Source of the DNA: Paenibacillus lentus
GTDB taxonomy: Bacteria; Bacillota; Bacilli; Paenibacillales; Paenibacillaceae
Reading direction: 5' to 3'
NCBI RefSeq assembly: GCF_003931855.1
Contig: NZ_CP034248.1
Location: 4,278,001-4,342,000, forward strand
DNA length: 64,000 bases
Below, piece by piece: positions 25,038 through 34,311 of the stretch. The notes under the pieces were generated by a model, which saw only the letters and a program-made list of their open reading frames with translations, searched no databases and was not told the origin of the DNA. The position numbers and the translations under genes are program-made. Position 1 is the stretch's first letter; the number at the start of each line of letters is the position of its first letter.

Positions 25038-25697
25038 CTATTGATTCAGGTCAGGTCGATGCCCCGTTACAAGATAAACGGTGCTCTCCCCGATATTCGT
25101 AGCATGGTCTGCAATGCGCTCAATATATCTTCCTACAAGCGTAAGCAGCATCACCTGCTGTACAGAATCTGGATGACTAATGACGATCGAATACAGCTCG
25201 TTGATCATTTGACTATACAGATGATCGACCTCATCGTCATCCTTAGCCATCTTATAAGCCAAATCCGTATTTTCATCCAAATAGGACTGCAGTGATTCTT
25301 CCACCATAAGTTCCACAAGTTCTGCCAACTTCGGAATATCTACCAGCGGTTTAATCAGCGTCTGTCCACTCAAACGTAATGTCACCTTAGCGATATCCAC
25401 CGCTAGGTCTCCCATACGCTCCAAATCGCTGGATATTTTAAAGGCAACGATAATCCGACGGAGATCTTTAGCTACAGGTTGCTGCGTAACAATCAATCTG
25501 GAGCCGATGTCCATCACTTCTTCTTCCATTTTGTTCAACTTTAGATCTTGCTCAATAACCTCTGTGGCTTTGCTTGAATCCATGGATTGCAGCGATAAAA
25601 TGGAATCCCTAAGAGCACACTCCACATGCTCTCCCATTTCCCTCAACAACTGCCGCAGCTCCTCCAAATTTTGATCGAACTCTCTTCTTTGGATCAT
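25038..25697 (-). CDS. phoU: Phosphate signalling and transport accessory protein PhoU
   Basis: The 219-aa all-helical protein has two PhoU repeats. The metal-binding signatures E-x-x-x-D are seen in VTQQP…LRRIIVAFKISSDLERMGDLAVDIAK and the second-half GRYIERIADHATNIGE. It links Pst transporter activity to the PhoR kinase. It lies 19 bases after the second pstB, in one unit with it. Confidence 0.96.
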   Translation of the reverse strand: MIQRREFDQNLEELRQLLREMGEHVECALRDSILSLQSMDSSKATEVIEQDLKLNKMEEEVMDIGSRLIVTQQPVAKDLRRIIVAFKISSDLERMGDLAVDIAKVTLRLSGQTLIKPLVDIPKLAELVELMVEESLQSYLDENTDLAYKMAKDDDEVDHLYSQMINELYSIVISHPDSVQQVMLLTLVGRYIERIADHATNIGESTVYLVTGHRPDLNQ

Positions 25698-25716
25698 ATC
25701 TCACTGCTCCCTTCTG

Positions 25717-26472
25717 TTAACCAAAACGTCCTGAAATGTAATCTTCGGTGCGAGAATCCTGTGGTGTCGAGAACAGTTTTCGAGTATCGTCTGACTCTAT
25801 AATTTCACCACTCAGGAAAAAAACGGTTCGATCGGAAACCCGAGCCGCTTGATGCATGTTATGAGTGACCATAACGATGGTATACCTATCTTTTAATTCT
25901 TGAACCAAATCTTCAATCTTCAGTGTAGAAATGGGATCGAGCGCTGAAGTAGCTTCATCCATCAGCAGGATGTCAGGCTGTACAGCGATGGCCCTGGCGA
26001 TGCAAAGCCGTTGCTGTTGGCCACCGGACAAACTAAGCGCGGAACGTTTTAGAAAATCCTTGACCTCATCCCACAATACCGCTTGACGAAGGCTCTGTTC
26101 GACAATCTCATCCAACTTTTCTTTATTTTTTACGCCATGAAGACGGGGGCCGTAGGCAACATTATCATAAATCGATTTCGGAAAAGGATTCGGCTGCTGA
26201 AACACCATGCCGACCTGCTTACGTAAAGTCTCTACCTCTACATCGTCGCTGTATATATCTTTACCGCCAATTAGCACAGATCCCTCGATTCGCGTGTTTG
26301 GAATCATGTCGTTCATCCGGTTGAGCGTCCGCAACAATGTAGATTTTCCGCATCCCGACGGCCCGATAAATGCGGTAATAGCTTTCTCCGGAATATCCAG
26401 GGACATATTCTTTAGCGCCTGAAATTGATCGTAATACAAATTCAATTTATCAATATGGATGATTGGTTCCAT
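25717..26472 (-). CDS. pstB: Phosphate ABC transporter ATP-binding protein, second copy
   Basis: The 251-aa paralogue of the ATPase at 14.4 kb has Walker [32 protein letters not shown] and the ending EDYISGRFG. It is placed with phoU instead of the permease genes, behind its own PhoP box. Bacillus subtilis also carries two pstB genes, but side by side. It may energise the same PstCA permease or feed phosphate status into PhoU (inference). Confidence 0.95.
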   Translation of the reverse strand: MEPIIHIDKLNLYYDQFQALKNMSLDIPEKAITAFIGPSGCGKSTLLRTLNRMNDMIPNTRIEGSVLIGGKDIYSDDVEVETLRKQVGMVFQQPNPFPKSIYDNVAYGPRLHGVKNKEKLDEIVEQSLRQAVLWDEVKDFLKRSALSLSGGQQQRLCIARAIAVQPDILLMDEATSALDPISTLKIEDLVQELKDRYTIVMVTHNMHQAARVSDRTVFFLSGEIIESDDTRKLFSTPQDSRTEDYISGRFG

Positions 26473-26595
26473 GTCATTTCTCCTTCATATCTCAGCAGCA
26501 TACTGACAACAAACTGTAGGTCAATTATTAGTAACTATCAAACTTTAGACATAAAACCATTTTACCTTATCTATGTAAAAGATATTACCCCGAAA

Positions 26596-26612
26596 TGTTA
26601 ACGTAGTGTAAA
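26596..26612 (-). promoter_or_regulatory. PhoP box upstream of pstB2-phoU
   Basis: On the minus strand TTTACACTACGTTAACA places TTTACA and TTAACA at an 11-base step. The same 17 bases recur exactly before phoP. A -10-like TAAAAT follows about 40-50 bases later. Confidence 0.75.
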
Positions 26613-26674
26613 AAATGTTTTCCGTACATTAACGCACCAGCGTTGTTTGTATGTTTTATTTTACTGCACAATGT

Positions 26675-27937
26675 TCATTGTTCCCCAGATAATTGCTCTA
26701 ATTCATGAAGCACATTTTCTGTTTTCAAAGCTGCATTTCCTGCAGTCTCGTACACATCCCGGCCACTGGATTCTACACTTCGTACTGATTCAACAAGCAT
26801 TTTAAAAGTATGATCCGCACTGTTCACACGATCGTGACTGAGCTGCATTTCCTGCGTGGTCAAGGATGAAGCATCTGCCGTTTGCCGAACAAGTCCGCTG
26901 ACGATGTTGAGGGTTGAACCGATTTCATCCGAAAACTGCTTGGTTTGGAGTGCCAGCTTTCTAATCTCGCTAGCGACGACCGCAAAACCTCTTCCATGCT
27001 CGCCAGCATGAGCCGCCTCAATCGAAGCATTCATCGCAAGCAAACTGCTGCGATCCGCCAAGTCCCGTATCGAGGCTGCGATTGACGAAATATTGTCAGC
27101 ATGCTGAAGTAACACCGCCACCTGCTCCGCTTGGGATTTTGTCAGAGACAGTACGCGAGTAAACGAGGCTTGTACCGTCTCGAGCTCAGACCGGCCTGCT
27201 GTCGCAAAGTCGCTCATCTCCTCCGACTCCCGCAAACTACGTTCGGCAGTAAGGGACACCTCTTTAACCAATCGGTCGATTTCAAGCACACTGATCTGAC
27301 TTTCTTGGACAATCGCTTCGCGAATTTGGTCAGCTTCCAGCTGTAGTTCCCTCGACATTAACATAAGATCTTGAACCGTCATAACACCTCTGAACTTTCC
27401 TTCCTCCGTTAAAATCAGGCTATCATAGAACACGACGGCCTCCCGCTTTAACGCTGAATCGATGAGCTGCCCTGGCGAGGTACTTATCTCCGCGATTAGT
27501 GGCGATTTCTCCGCAAACATCAAAGCCGGCCTTTCATAAAATAAATCCGCGGCAAAACGCCCAGCCAAATGACGATAAAAGGTATCCCTCATCAAAAGGC
27601 CCAACGGCCTGTTCGAATGATCGCACACAATAATGCAAGGAATTCCCTTGTCCTTTTGAAAGATCTTCAAAACACCAAGACAGGATTCGTTAGAATCGAC
27701 TTTTGGCACAGTTCGGCAATAAAATTCCGTCTTCACCACACAGCTTCGATCCTTCTTCCCCCCGGATGCCTTATCTCCCTTGTCATTCCTGTGCTCCTTG
27801 TGTTCCTTCACATGGACTGCAGCTGCACCACGATCAATCGTATTATTTTCCCGTTCAGCGACGGCCTGATTAACCACATTCACCACTCCCCCATCACGTA
27901 CCTGCTCTTTCCTCTTATCTATCTCTGAATGCATCAT
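26675..27937 (-). CDS. Soluble chemoreceptor-like protein with CBS-type N-terminal region
   Basis: The 420-aa protein has no transmembrane helix. Residues ~1-65 are polar and charged. Residues ~75-210 resemble a CBS pair ([18 protein letters not shown] and later [18 protein letters not shown]). Residues ~215-420 form the methyl-accepting signalling coiled coil, with the tip [19 protein letters not shown] and [12 protein letters not shown]. It should be a cytosolic input module to CheA/CheW. The start is uncertain: the Met at 27937 has no ribosome site, while GGGGGAG precedes a GTG at 27877. It sits between phoP and pstB2, which hints at a link to phosphate or nucleotide status (inference). 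Confidence 0.8.
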   Translation of the reverse strand: MMHSEIDKRKEQVRDGGVVNVVNQAVAERENNTIDRGAAAVHVKEHKEHRNDKGDKASGGKKDRSCVVKTEFYCRTVPKVDSNESCLGVLKIFQKDKGIPCIIVCDHSNRPLGLLMRDTFYRHLAGRFAADLFYERPALMFAEKSPLIAEISTSPGQLIDSALKREAVVFYDSLILTEEGKFRGVMTVQDLMLMSRELQLEADQIREAIVQESQISVLEIDRLVKEVSLTAERSLRESEEMSDFATAGRSELETVQASFTRVLSLTKSQAEQVAVLLQHADNISSIAASIRDLADRSSLLAMNASIEAAHAGEHGRGFAVVASEIRKLALQTKQFSDEIGSTLNIVSGLVRQTADASSLTTQEMQLSHDRVNSADHTFKMLVESVRSVESSGRDVYETAGNAALKTENVLHELEQLSGEQ

Positions 27938-28081
27938 AGAAGAAATTTGTTATGCACATGTCAACGGTACTTTGGGCCTATGTTAAATGTTTTACAATCC
28001 GGCAAACTTTAGACGTATATTCCAGAATTGCTTCTTTATTGACCTAGGTCATAAAAAGAAAGCCCTCTTAGACCTTCCCAC

Positions 28082-28112
28082 AAAAAAAAAAGGCCCTGAT
28101 CGATCAGAGGCC
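28082..28112 (-). terminator. Terminator after phoP
   Basis: GGCC…GGCC arms with an inner palindrome (CTGATCGATCAG) are followed on the minus strand by about ten T. Confidence 0.85.
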
Positions 28113-28125
28113 AATTTATATTTTA

Positions 28126-28866
28126 TTACTCAGGCGATATGGTTGATGTCTTCTTCTTATTAACAACGAGCTTATAACCGACTCCGCGAATAGAATCAAT
28201 ATATACCGATCCGGGATCAAGCTCCAGCTTCTTACGCAACGAGCTCACATGAACATCCACGGTTCGCTGCCCGCCAATATAGTCAAAGCCCCATACCGCA
28301 TTCATCAAGTCGTCCCGCGTCATAACTACACCCGGTTTGCGAGCCAAGTACAGCAGAACTTCAAATTCTTTCGGGCGCAACGTGATCTGTTCGTTCCCCA
28401 AGGTCACTTCATATTTCTCCGGGTAAATGACAAGATCGCCTAGCGTAATTTGGGAACCCACTTCTTGAGGCACCGACTTCCTCTCCGACTCATCCAGTCC
28501 CGAGGATCTTCTCAGCACCGCTGCTACCCGAGCTAACAGCTCAGCTACGCCAAAAGGCTTCGTAATATAATCATCTGCTCCCGATTTTAAACCTTGAACG
28601 ACTTCCTGTTCCGCATTCTTCGCAGTTAGCATAATAACGGGTGTCTTCACACCTTCATTCCGAAGCCTTGACATGATTTCGAACCCGTTCATGCCCGGCA
28701 GCATCAAGTCCAGCAAAATCAAATTAAAATCATTTTTCAATGCCGTTTCCAATCCAGACTGCCCATGCTCTTCAACTACGACTTCATAACCTTCACTTGA
28801 TAGATTATAAGATAGAAGCCTCGAAAGCGTTGGCTCATCCTCAATAACTAACAGCCGTTGCGTCAT
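28126..28866 (-). CDS. phoP: Phosphate-response regulator PhoP
   Basis: The 246-aa OmpR-class regulator has a receiver domain (VIEDEPTLSRLLSY, phospho-acceptor in LILLDLMLPGMNG, LTAKNAEQEVV, YITKPF) and a winged-helix C-terminal domain (ITLRPKEFEVLLYLARKPG, RTVDVHVSSLRKKLE, IRGVGYKL). GGGGGG precedes the ATG at 28866; an upstream in-frame Met at 28878 overlaps that site. It should activate pst and its own gene through the TT(A/T)ACA repeats. Its gene follows phoR rather than preceding it. The assignment to PhoP rests on sequence and its pho/pst neighbours. Confidence 0.92.
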   Translation of the reverse strand: MTQRLLVIEDEPTLSRLLSYNLSSEGYEVVVEEHGQSGLETALKNDFNLILLDLMLPGMNGFEIMSRLRNEGVKTPVIMLTAKNAEQEVVQGLKSGADDYITKPFGVAELLARVAAVLRRSSGLDESERKSVPQEVGSQITLGDLVIYPEKYEVTLGNEQITLRPKEFEVLLYLARKPGVVMTRDDLMNAVWGFDYIGGQRTVDVHVSSLRKKLELDPGSVYIDSIRGVGYKLVVNKKKTSTISPE

Positions 28867-28937
28867 AGTACCCCCCATTTTCTAGTCCTGCATAATGGAT
28901 GTCGACGAATCATGACAAGCCCAGCATATCACGGCAT

Positions 28938-28954
28938 TGTTAACGTAGTGTAAA
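28938..28954 (-). promoter_or_regulatory. PhoP box upstream of phoP
   Basis: On the minus strand TTTACACTACGTTAACA gives two TT(A/T)ACA half-sites at an 11-base step in the 168-base phoR-phoP gap. It implies an autoregulated internal promoter for phoP in addition to read-through from phoR. The sequence is identical to the box before pstB2. Confidence 0.78.
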
Positions 28955-29034
28955 ATTTTCAGCAAATTTCACTCTGGTCATGATTTTTAATTCTCATTTT
29001 TCATTTGATGCTAATTTCTATACGCTTTTGTTAA

Positions 29035-30831
29035 TCAATCTATCGGATGCATGAGTGGCAGATCTAGTATAAACGAAGTACCTTCGCCCACTCTACTCTC
29101 CACCCGAATCGCGCCCCGATGGAGTTCTACCAAGTGCTTCACAATAGATAATCCCAGCCCTGTGCCTCCAGAACCCCGAGAACGTGCTTTATCTACTCTG
29201 TAAAAACGCTCAAAAATCCGCGGCAAGTCCTTCCTTGGAATGCCAATACCCGTATCGCTAACTGAGAATCGAATGATCTCTTGCTCCCCACCTTCATGCA
29301 GAACCTTAGCACCAATGCTTACTCTACCGCCTTCGGGTGTGTAGTTGATCGCATTGGATATCAAATTCATGAAGATTTGCCGAAGACGATCCTCATCTCC
29401 CTCGATAAATAAATGCTCCGGTATTTCCTGTAACAAAACAATCGATTTCTTGTTCGCCGCCGGAAGAAGCACCTCGGTGACACTGTCAAGCAGTTCTTTT
29501 AAATGAATCGGAGCATATTCCAAGGGAACACGCTTGGATTCAATCTTAGATAATTCCAGAATATCCCCAATCAAGCGATTTAACCGATCGGATTCATCAT
29601 AAATAATCTGCAGGAAAGAGCGAATCGTATCGGTATCCTTAACTCCCCCCGACAACAATGTTTCGGCAAAGCCTTTTACAGCTGCAATCGGTGTTTTAAG
29701 TTCATGAGAGACATTCGCAACGAATTCGCTGCGCATCCTCTCCAATCGGCGAATGTCGGTCACATCCTGCAATAAGAACAGCATTCCCCGGTAACTGCCA
29801 CTATCTTCACTCATCGGAACACCGTCAAATTGAAGAATTTTCTCTTCTGGATCGTACACATTACGTTCTTCCTGCAAGTATTCCTTATGCTGAATACCTT
29901 CCTCCACGAACTTCATGAACTCGTAATTCCGCTTCAGAATCGAATAGGGCTTGCCTAGGAGCTGATCTCCCCTCAAATGCAGAATCCGCTCCGCCTCTCG
30001 GTTTACAAGCGCAATATGCCCACCGGAATCCACCATCACAATTCCTCCGGTCATGTTGGCAAGAACACTTTGCATCAAGTCTTCATTGTCCCTAATCCAC
30101 TTTAGCTGCTGCTGCAAACTATCTGCCATACCGTTAATGGCGGAGGCCAACTGACCAATCTCATCCTTGCGCTGCAGCTTTACCCGTGCGTCGTAGTCCA
30201 GACCGGAAATTCGATTAGCTACACGCGTGATATGCTCCAACGGCTTGGTCAGTCCGCTTGCGATCCGATAGCTAAGAAGCGCTGCTGCCAGGAACAGAAT
30301 GATCAGCCCCCCGGCCATCCATACCCATCCACGGTTCATCCCTTCATCTATGGCGCTTAGGCTCATCGATAAGCGAATATACCCTTCGAAGCCTTCGTCC
30401 GAATACACCTTGTGCGCGACATAAAGCATATCGACATCTAGCGTTTCGCTATGCCGGATTACACTGCCAAACTTCTCTTGAGAAGCAGACAGGATTTCCT
30501 CCCGATCTAAGTGGTTATCCATATCCGCGGCACTCTTCTCCGAATCTCCAACCACTCGCCCATCCAAATCGATGAAAGTAACGCGGGAATGGATGCGCCG
30601 TCCAAGCTCTTCGGCTTCCCTCGTATAGTACTCCAACACTTGTTGACTGTCATCAAGCGGTCGAAACGGGAAGGTATACTCCAACAAGTTAATTTCCCGA
30701 ACCAAATTCTCTTCCAGCGCTCGGATATGCGAATCCTTGAAAACCTGTATCATAGATAGTCCCGCGGCAAGCATGGATATTCCGATCAAGCTCATCAAGA
30801 TGATCGTCAGCCGTGTTCGAAACGTCTTCAT
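29035..30831 (-). CDS. phoR: Phosphate sensor histidine kinase PhoR
   Basis: The 598-aa kinase has a transmembrane helix near residues 8-28, an extracytoplasmic sensor (~30-165), a second helix (~172-190), a HAMP linker, and a PAS domain (NMTGGIVMVDSGGHIALVN). The catalytic core follows: H-box FVANVSHELKTPIAAVKGF, N-box NLISNAINYTPEG, G1 DTGIGIPRKDLPRIFERFYR, G2 GTGLGLSIVKHLV. It phosphorylates PhoP. The ATG starts two bases after the fumarase stop with no clear ribosome site, so it is likely translated by coupling from the fumarase. Confidence 0.93.
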   Translation of the reverse strand: MKTFRTRLTIILMSLIGISMLAAGLSMIQVFKDSHIRALEENLVREINLLEYTFPFRPLDDSQQVLEYYTREAEELGRRIHSRVTFIDLDGRVVGDSEKSAADMDNHLDREEILSASQEKFGSVIRHSETLDVDMLYVAHKVYSDEGFEGYIRLSMSLSAIDEGMNRGWVWMAGGLIILFLAAALLSYRIASGLTKPLEHITRVANRISGLDYDARVKLQRKDEIGQLASAINGMADSLQQQLKWIRDNEDLMQSVLANMTGGIVMVDSGGHIALVNREAERILHLRGDQLLGKPYSILKRNYEFMKFVEEGIQHKEYLQEERNVYDPEEKILQFDGVPMSEDSGSYRGMLFLLQDVTDIRRLERMRSEFVANVSHELKTPIAAVKGFAETLLSGGVKDTDTIRSFLQIIYDESDRLNRLIGDILELSKIESKRVPLEYAPIHLKELLDSVTEVLLPAANKKSIVLLQEIPEHLFIEGDEDRLRQIFMNLISNAINYTPEGGRVSIGAKVLHEGGEQEIIRFSVSDTGIGIPRKDLPRIFERFYRVDKARSRGSGGTGLGLSIVKHLVELHRGAIRVESRVGEGTSFILDLPLMHPID

Positions 30832-30833
30832 GC

Positions 30834-32381
30834 TTATTTAAATACCGGCTCTTTGAATGCAGCCAGCCTCTCTAGCGAAGACTTCTCAACATCGGCATGC
30901 AGACTTTGCCCATGAGAATCCATCGTCACAATAGCGGCGAAGCCATCCACTTCCAAATGCCACATCGCCTCAGGAATGCCGAACTCCATGAAATCTACAC
31001 CCTTAACTTTCTTAATGCACTCTGCATAATACTGAGCTGCACCACCGATGGCATTCAAATAGACACCGCCATGCTCTTGCAGCGCTTTAAGTGTCTTCTT
31101 ACCCATACCGCCTTTACCAATAACCGCACGAATACCGAATTTCTTTATAATATCCCCTTGATAAGGCTCCTCGCGTATACTCGTCGTCGGCCCAGCAGCC
31201 TTAACATGCCAGCCCTGCTCATCCTGAAGCATAACCGGTCCACAGTGATAGATAACCGCACCGTTCAAATCAACCGGGGCATCATGATCCATCAAATATT
31301 TGTGGAGGGCATCACGACCCGTATGCATCTCACCTTTAATGACAACGACATCGCCAACCCTTAGACTGCGAATCTGTTCTTCCGTGATCGGAGTATGCAG
31401 AATTACTTCCCGGTTAGCCTTTAGAATTGTCTCTCCGGCTGCCGCTGAGGTGACCTCCTCACTCCCCTTGATCGCCACTTCGTCCCCGCGCTCGTACAGC
31501 CAATTCACAATTTCGCCGCTGGCCGGATCAATGGCTACACCTTGCCGTCTAAATGCCCAGCAGTTATAGGCGACAGATACAAAGAAACTAGCAGGAAGGC
31601 GATTCGCCGCCCCGATCTTGCAGCCAAGCAGCGTTACTTCCCCGCCAAACCCCATTGTTCCAATCCCCAACTTGTTCGCTTTATCCATAATGTACTCTTC
31701 TAGCTGTTGAAGCTCTGCGACTGGATTCACATCATCGGCTAAACGAAACAATTGTTGCTTGGCAAGCTCATATCCCGTAGTCCGGTCTCCACCTATGCCC
31801 ACGCCGATAAATCCAGCACTGCAGCCCTGGCCCTGTGCCTGGTAAACCGCATGCAGAATACATTTGCGAATGCCATCCAGATCACGGCCCGCTCGCCCCA
31901 GCCCCTCTAGCTCGGTAGGCAGGCTATATTGAATATTTTTATTTTCGCAACCGCCGCCTTTGAGTATTAGACGGATGTCCACAACGTTCTCTTCCCATTG
32001 CTCAAAATGAATAACGGGCGTTCCCGGCCCCAAATTATCCCCGCTATTCTCTCCTGTCAACGAATCAACCGAGTTCGGACGAAGCTTGCCCTCTTTGGTC
32101 GCACGTTTGATTGCCGCCAGAATGCCCTTCTTCATCTCTATTTGATTCGCCCCGACAGGGGTATGCACAATAAAAGTAGGCATGCCTGTATCCTGACAAA
32201 TCGGCGATACTTGTTCTTCTGCCATCTTAATATTCTGCGTGATCGTAGATAGAGCAAGGCCTGCTCTCGTATCCTGATTTTCCGCTAGCGTCCCCCGCTT
32301 TATCGCTCGCCGCACATCCGCAGGCAAATTCGTTGAAGTTTCCACAATAAGTTCATACACACTTTGTTCAAACTGCCGCAT
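30834..32381 (-). CDS. fumA: Class I (4Fe-4S) fumarate hydratase
   Basis: The 515-aa iron-sulfur hydro-lyase interconverts fumarate and malate. The alpha-part carries cluster cysteines in PICQDTGMPTFIVHTP, LKGGGCENKN and QGCSAGFIGVGIGGDRT. The beta-part follows in the same chain (TGRDALHKYLMDHDAPVDL, YHCGPVM, GPTTSIREEPYQG, GKGGMGKKTL). It belongs to the tartrate dehydratase/class I fumarase family, so another dicarboxylate substrate is possible. ATG 32381 with GAGGGGATC upstream is preferred over 32426. It sits next to the citrate-cycle genes of the region and is directly upstream of phoR. Confidence 0.88.
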   Translation of the reverse strand: MRQFEQSVYELIVETSTNLPADVRRAIKRGTLAENQDTRAGLALSTITQNIKMAEEQVSPICQDTGMPTFIVHTPVGANQIEMKKGILAAIKRATKEGKLRPNSVDSLTGENSGDNLGPGTPVIHFEQWEENVVDIRLILKGGGCENKNIQYSLPTELEGLGRAGRDLDGIRKCILHAVYQAQGQGCSAGFIGVGIGGDRTTGYELAKQQLFRLADDVNPVAELQQLEEYIMDKANKLGIGTMGFGGEVTLLGCKIGAANRLPASFFVSVAYNCWAFRRQGVAIDPASGEIVNWLYERGDEVAIKGSEEVTSAAAGETILKANREVILHTPITEEQIRSLRVGDVVVIKGEMHTGRDALHKYLMDHDAPVDLNGAVIYHCGPVMLQDEQGWHVKAAGPTTSIREEPYQGDIIKKFGIRAVIGKGGMGKKTLKALQEHGGVYLNAIGGAAQYYAECIKKVKGVDFMEFGIPEAMWHLEVDGFAAIVTMDSHGQSLHADVEKSSLERLAAFKEPVFK

Positions 32382-32546
32382 AATCCAAGATCCCCTCTCT
32401 TGTCTACAAGTAACTGATTGACACAAAATTGCCGCGAATCTTACAGTTGGATTAACTTGTTCGTTAGTCTTATAATAACATAAACGTAGTGACAGGTTGA
32501 CATATTCTGTTCAAAATTACCGATCAAGAAGAGAGGTAGCTCACTG

Positions 32547-33155
32547 ATGAATTTTCATTTCTCCGCCTATATGTATCGCCTTCGTTCCATTAAACGCTGG
32601 AGCTTGATGAGAAGCACGGCTACAGAGAATGTAGCCGAGCATTCCTTCCACGTAGCCTTATTGACCCACCTGCTCTGCGAAATAGGTAACCACTTGTTTG
32701 ATAGGAGCCTAAATTCAGACCGCGCGGCAACATTTGCTTTATTTCATGATGCGACAGAAGTATTTACTGGTGATATCCCAACCCCTGTGAAGCACCATAA
32801 CCCTAGGCTTCTTTCAAGCTTCCGCGAGATGGAAGAAATCGCAGCTGAACGGCTTTTATCCATGGTGCCTCCCGAACTGCAACAAACCTATGGACCTTTA
32901 CTATCGCCAACAAAGCATGCAGGCTATAGTGCAGAAGACAACGAATTACTTAAGTATGTTAAAGCGGCCGACAGCTTAGACGCCTACCTGAAATGCGCTT
33001 GGGAGCTCACATCAGGCAACCGCGAATTCGCTGTAGCCAGAGATCAGTTATTGGAAAAACTGGACCGACTTCATCTTCCGGAGATCGATTATTTTCTTCA
33101 ACATTTGGCCCCCAGCTTTGACATGACGCTTGATGAGCTATCCGAACAAGTTTAA
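32547..33155 (+). CDS. 5'-deoxynucleotidase, YfbR-like HD protein
   Basis: The 202-aa HD-domain hydrolase begins MNFHFSAYMYRLRSIKRWSL and has ENVAEHSFHVALL and FHDATEVFTGDIPTPVK, matching YfbR. It dephosphorylates deoxyribonucleoside 5'-monophosphates and so trims dNMP pools. Divalent metal ligands (His34, His69, Asp70 region and Asp141 in KAADSLDAY) are present. AGAGAGG precedes the ATG by ten bases. It is divergent from the fumarase and ends at a hairpin. Confidence 0.93.
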   Translation: MNFHFSAYMYRLRSIKRWSLMRSTATENVAEHSFHVALLTHLLCEIGNHLFDRSLNSDRAATFALFHDATEVFTGDIPTPVKHHNPRLLSSFREMEEIAAERLLSMVPPELQQTYGPLLSPTKHAGYSAEDNELLKYVKAADSLDAYLKCAWELTSGNREFAVARDQLLEKLDRLHLPEIDYFLQHLAPSFDMTLDELSEQV

Positions 33156-33184
33156 GCCCGTCCGTCATTCACCATAATAAGAAT

Positions 33185-33240
33185 AATCGCCCCCAGGATA
33201 AGCGGCCGACTTGCGTGTAGCACACTCCTTGAGGGCGATT
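33185..33240 (+). terminator. Terminator after the YfbR-like gene
   Basis: AATCGCCC and GGGCGATT pair, extended by CAGG/CCTTG, followed by TTTATT. It may also serve the converging SDR gene. Confidence 0.65.
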
Positions 33241-33283
33241 TATTGGCTTCCTATAGCTATCTTAAATCCAAACGAGAGAATGA

Positions 33284-34153
33284 CTATCCATTCACGATCT
33301 CCCCGCCGTTAATATGCAGCACTTGCCCGCTGATGTAAGACGAATCATCACAACCCAGGAACACATACGCTGGAGCTAACTCCTCTGGCTGACCAGGTCG
33401 CTGCATTGGTGTATTCCCTCCGAACTGAGCCACCTGTTGCCGATCAAAGGTTGAAGGTATGAGCGGTGTCCAGATCGGCCCAGGAGCCACAGCATTTACA
33501 CGTATTCCTTTCTTGCCGACGATATTCATAGAGAGAGCCCGTGTAAAACTGACGATCGCTCCTTTCGTTGCCGAGTAATCAATCAACTGCGGATTTCCTC
33601 GGTATGCAGTTACAGAGGTCGTATTAATAATCGCGCTGCCCTTCTTCAAGTGAGGCATCGCAGCCTGCGTTACGAAGAACATCGCAAAAATATTCGTTCG
33701 GAACGTCTTCTCCAACTGTTGGGCTGTAATATCGGTTATCTCCTCCTGTGGGTGCTGCTCTGCGGCGTTATTAATCAGAACATCCAGCCCGCCAAGCTGA
33801 TCGACCGTTTGCTGTACAGCCTGCTTGGCAAAGGACTCATCACCCAAATCCCCGGATATGAGCACGCACTTCCGTCCCTCCTGCTCGACCTCTTGTTTCG
33901 TCCGGTTCGCATCTTCATTCTCGTTTAAATACACGATAGCCACATCAGCGCCCTCTTTGGCATAAGCAACCGCCACGGCCCGGCCAATCCCGCTGTCTCC
34001 ACCTGTAATCAGCGCTACCTTGCCTTCCAGTTTGCCCGCTGCTTTATAGTTCCCTTCATACTTCGGACGCGGAATCATTTCTTCCTCAATTCCGGGCCGC
34101 TGATTCTGATGCTGCGGAGGCATGGTTTGCTTACCTTGTCCATTTCCTGACAT
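33284..34153 (-). CDS. Short-chain dehydrogenase/reductase (general-stress type)
   Basis: The 289-aa SDR has a ~45-residue Gln/Pro-rich N-terminus (NGQGKQTMPPQHQNQRPG) before the Rossmann core. It shows the cofactor loop TGGDSGIGRAVAVAYAKEG, NNAAEQH, TSVTAYRG and the catalytic YSATKGA. The long N-terminus and ending GQVLHINGGEIVNG are typical of the Bacillus YhxC/YhdF group of NAD(P)-dependent general-stress SDRs. The substrate is unknown. Confidence 0.88.
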   Translation of the reverse strand: MSGNGQGKQTMPPQHQNQRPGIEEEMIPRPKYEGNYKAAGKLEGKVALITGGDSGIGRAVAVAYAKEGADVAIVYLNENEDANRTKQEVEQEGRKCVLISGDLGDESFAKQAVQQTVDQLGGLDVLINNAAEQHPQEEITDITAQQLEKTFRTNIFAMFFVTQAAMPHLKKGSAIINTTSVTAYRGNPQLIDYSATKGAIVSFTRALSMNIVGKKGIRVNAVAPGPIWTPLIPSTFDRQQVAQFGGNTPMQRPGQPEELAPAYVFLGCDDSSYISGQVLHINGGEIVNG

Positions 34154-34311
34154 GCTGCATTCTCCTTCCTCGCCGGTGTATTCATTTCCTGACCTTCTTT
34201 AGAATAACCCCTGTTCTTCGCCTTATCCGCCTACCTGCAATCATGCGTCTCAAGGGCTTAATCAAATGGAAATTACCACAACGAGCCTGGGTTTAAACAA
34301 AGGAGAAGGAA

